From contig DMDI01000292.1 of assembly GCA_003445555.1 (NCBI GenBank), forward strand, positions 1 to 7,238: a stretch of 7,238 nt of DNA, written 5' to 3'. Below the pieces are notes generated by a model. The model saw nothing but the letters and a program-made list of their open reading frames with translations. It was not told the DNA's origin and did no database searches. The position numbers were made by a program, and so were the translations under genes. Shown piece by piece: positions 5,580 through 7,238 of this stretch. The stretch's first letter is position 1. Each line of letters starts with the position of its first letter. The DNA is from Desulfotomaculum sp. Its GTDB lineage: Bacteria; Bacillota; Desulfotomaculia; Desulfotomaculales; Nap2-2B.

Positions 5580-6527
5580 TTACCGTGATATGTACGACAT
5601 CAACAGGTAGAAAAGCACGGCGGCCACAATAAACGCTAAACAACCCCAGTTGATTTGTTGTGCTGGGGCAGCCTTCCCATTCCTTATCGGGCGCATGGGT
5701 TCTTCAATGCTGGAGGCTGCTTCTTTCCACGCTGCGGGGATCATAGTCCGATCAGTCCAAACTTCAAAACCGTACCCGTTCTCATTGGTATACTGCTCTA
5801 TCGCTTTAAACTTGGCCTGGTTCAGCGGTTCGCCCATATCCCACTCTGATTTTACCTCAACAATTACTTTTCTTCCGCCCCTGTACCTGACAAGCAGGTC
5901 AGGTGTGTAAAAACACCTTTTATTTCCCGCCCAATATGGTATTTTGAAAGGTTCTATTTCGTAACCGTAGACTTCATCGTCATCGTCCAGCGCAGAAAGT
6001 AATTTCTCCTCAAGCGGCGATCTGCATTCACAAGGAGTGTTAGTGTTAAGGAGCTTTGGTGATTCCCACAATTTTGGGTATTCAGAATCACGACGAAGCG
6101 GCTTCGACGGTTTAATGGGTTTCAAACCGCGCTCACCGTAAGGAACTTCCCCTCCGACGGTTGGCGGCGCTTTGGGTTGAGGCATCCCTTTAACGTACTT
6201 TATTATTTTAGTTCTGCGGAGATTAAAACCGTCAAAATCCACTTCTACCCTATCCAGGTGTGATTTAACATCTACGAATTTAACCGGAAAAGTTTCATTT
6301 ACAAGGATTACTTCGCTCATCCGGTCAAAGCGGAAAATCCGGTATTCGCGCCTCAGCTCACAAAAACTGAAAACGTAGGTGTGCGTGCCATCATCAAGGT
6401 TCCTGTACCGGAGCATTGCTATTGGCTGGATAGTCCGGTCTGTATGCTCGCCCTTATTGTTTTTGTAATGAAAACGTACCTTACACACCTTTTCCATGGC
6501 CGTGTCGAATAATTTTTCATAAGCCAT
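5580..6527 (-). CDS. WYL domain + TnsA-like PD-(D/E)xK nuclease with C-terminal membrane anchor
   Basis: From ATG at 6527 the protein has 315 residues. Residues 1-95 look like a WYL domain (ligand-sensing SH3-like fold): CKVRFHYKNNKGEHTDRTIQP, then THTYVFSFCELRREYRIFRFDRMSEV, with T-Y-V where W-Y-L is usual and the basic residues kept. A Pro-rich linker (115-150) follows. Residues 169-258 look like a TnsA-type nuclease: SPLEEKLL (Glu173/174), FYTPDLLVRY (Asp210) and KVIVEVKSEWD (Glu224, Lys226), so the active site seems intact. Residues 292-312 (INWGCLAFIVAAVLFYLLMSY) are one hydrophobic helix at the very end, like a tail anchor with the nuclease in the cytoplasm. The ATG at 6542 is possible, but GAGGGA lies 7 bases before 6527. 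It is 94 bases downstream of the helical gene. A defence role is an inference; no specific system is recognised. Confidence 0.8.
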   Translation of the reverse strand: MAYEKLFDTAMEKVCKVRFHYKNNKGEHTDRTIQPIAMLRYRNLDDGTHTYVFSFCELRREYRIFRFDRMSEVILVNETFPVKFVDVKSHLDRVEVDFDGFNLRRTKIIKYVKGMPQPKAPPTVGGEVPYGERGLKPIKPSKPLRRDSEYPKLWESPKLLNTNTPCECRSPLEEKLLSALDDDDEVYGYEIEPFKIPYWAGNKRCFYTPDLLVRYRGGRKVIVEVKSEWDMGEPLNQAKFKAIEQYTNENGYGFEVWTDRTMIPAAWKEAASSIEEPMRPIRNGKAAPAQQINWGCLAFIVAAVLFYLLMSYISR

Positions 6528-6534
6528 CAGGCAT

Positions 6535-6540
6535 TCCCTC
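6535..6540 (-). promoter_or_regulatory. Ribosome binding site favouring ATG at 6527
   Basis: GAGGGA on the minus strand lies 7 bases before ATG 6527. It overlaps the alternative ATG (6542-6540), which has no site of its own. The shorter start also gives a normal WYL-type N-terminus. Confidence 0.55.
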
Positions 6541-6621
6541 ATCCATGGGCCATTTTAACGAGCAGAAACTAACCAGAGCTTTCGTATGGAAGCTACTTCC
6601 ATTCTTTAACTAACCAAAACA

Positions 6622-7170
6622 TCATTTAGTTATGGCCTTACGCAAACCCCAAACCACGGAGCTCTGTTCATAAGCCTCGTCAGCAAACGGCTTTACGCTA
6701 TAAAATTCTCCCTGCCTAAGATTTGCAAGTCCTTTTGCAGATAACCTATAGCCTGTAGACCATAAAACAAGCTCTTTCAGAGTTTCCCTATGTAATGCAA
6801 CTGCTTCGGTTGGTGGACTCAGGCAGGAAAGCTGTTCAAACAATCGCCCTGCCTGACTACTCAATAAAAACATTGTTTCGCTTGCCTTAATATTATCAAC
6901 AGGCCCTTGTGTCACCGATATTGACAAATTTCTGGCTACATTTTGGATTTTTCCTAATTCGGAGTAAGTATTATCCCATATTAAGAGGTAGTCGTTTAAA
7001 GTTAACTTACTACCAGGGGGTGCAATATTACGCAGATAAATTTCAACTGCTCGCTTGTTTTCATCCCAACTTACGTACGCGCCCAGCGCCTCCGCTAAAG
7101 CCCCCTCAGCCGCCGCCAACCCCCTTTCCTCCAGGATGGTTTTGATTTCCCTGCGCTCCTCCTCCGCCAA
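6622..7170 (-). CDS. Uncharacterised helical protein, 5' end uncertain (open to window edge)
   Basis: I do not recognise this protein. From TTG at 7170 it has 182 residues and no membrane segment. Residues 1-32 are charged, Ala- and Glu-rich and encoded by GC-rich DNA. From about residue 55 it is a helical bundle: LNDYLLIWDNTYSELGKIQNVARNL, SETMFLLSSQAGRLFEQL, a PPTEA turn, then AVALHRETLKELVLWSTGYRLSAKGLANL. This helix-PP-helix-LH rhythm resembles many small uncharacterised Firmicute helical proteins. The frame stays open to 7238, so the gene may start outside the window. TTG 7170 has no ribosome binding site, while TTG 7119 has GGAGG 8 bases upstream and would give 165 residues. It lies upstream of the WYL-nuclease gene on the same strand and may be its partner. 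Confidence 0.55.
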   Translation of the reverse strand: MAEEERREIKTILEERGLAAAEGALAEALGAYVSWDENKRAVEIYLRNIAPPGSKLTLNDYLLIWDNTYSELGKIQNVARNLSISVTQGPVDNIKASETMFLLSSQAGRLFEQLSCLSPPTEAVALHRETLKELVLWSTGYRLSAKGLANLRQGEFYSVKPFADEAYEQSSVVWGLRKAITK

Positions 7171-7206
7171 CCTGCCGCGCGCCGCACGTTCGCCGCCAAC
7201 CGGTTC

Positions 7207-7226
7207 AGGGGACGTAAGGGGACGTT
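7207..7226. repeat. Tandem 10-base repeat AGGGGACGTW
   Basis: AGGGGACGTA (7207-7216) is followed directly by AGGGGACGTT (7217-7226) and then a CTTTTT tract. Motifs of the GGGGACG-TTCTTT kind are, as I recall, common at the edges of dispersed repeats near IS200-like/REP-associated transposases in Clostridia. If so, an element could begin here and continue past the window. It lies inside the open upstream extension of the helical-protein frame, which would argue against that extension being coding. Confidence 0.4.
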
Positions 7227-7238
7227 CTTTTTGCTTCC

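Noticed and set aside
5650..5910. Plus-strand open frames within the WYL-nuclease gene
   Set aside because: They are antisense to a gene with clear domains and have no supporting signals.
1..7238. CRISPR array, tRNA, rRNA or complete insertion sequence
   Set aside because: I saw no regularly spaced repeats, no cloverleaf-like segment and no transposase reading frame in the window.

Overview
The window looks like chromosomal DNA of an endospore-forming, probably anaerobic Firmicute (Clostridia, perhaps the Desulfotomaculum/Peptococcaceae neighbourhood; this is an inference). The grounds are two CotF-like spore coat genes, strong AGGAGG-type ribosome binding sites, frequent GTG and TTG starts, moderately AT-rich DNA and Firmicute-type housekeeping genes. 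Nearly all genes are on the minus strand; queH is the only convincing plus-strand gene.

Left part (1-2228): the 5' end of hemL (tetrapyrrole synthesis) overlaps the end of cutA, so the two form a minus-strand operon read cutA then hemL. Upstream of cutA is a 219-base spacer with three copies of a 9-base repeat and a perfect 22-base palindrome. Next comes an unrecognised gene with a possible C-terminal winged-helix domain. It is transcribed divergently from queH, the cobalamin-independent epoxyqueuosine reductase of the last step of queuosine synthesis. A 12-base palindrome lies between the divergent promoters.

Middle part (2240-4389): an NAD-type malic enzyme is convergent with queH, with 11 bases between the stops, and probably starts at a TTG codon. 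A 30-base hairpin separates it from a two-gene spore coat operon. A perfect 22-bp inverted repeat lies upstream of that operon.

Right part (4401-7238): this is an accessory segment that looks like the remains of a defence or restriction region. It holds (i) a fragment resembling the C-terminal nuclease part of a type III-like restriction R subunit, without its helicase half; (ii) a WYL domain fused to a TnsA-like PD-(D/E)xK nuclease with a C-terminal membrane anchor; and (iii) an unrecognised helical protein whose frame is still open at the window edge. GC-rich patches near 5490-5575 and 7060-7210 hint at recombination junctions. The WYL-nuclease-membrane protein and its helical neighbour are the best candidates for something undescribed.
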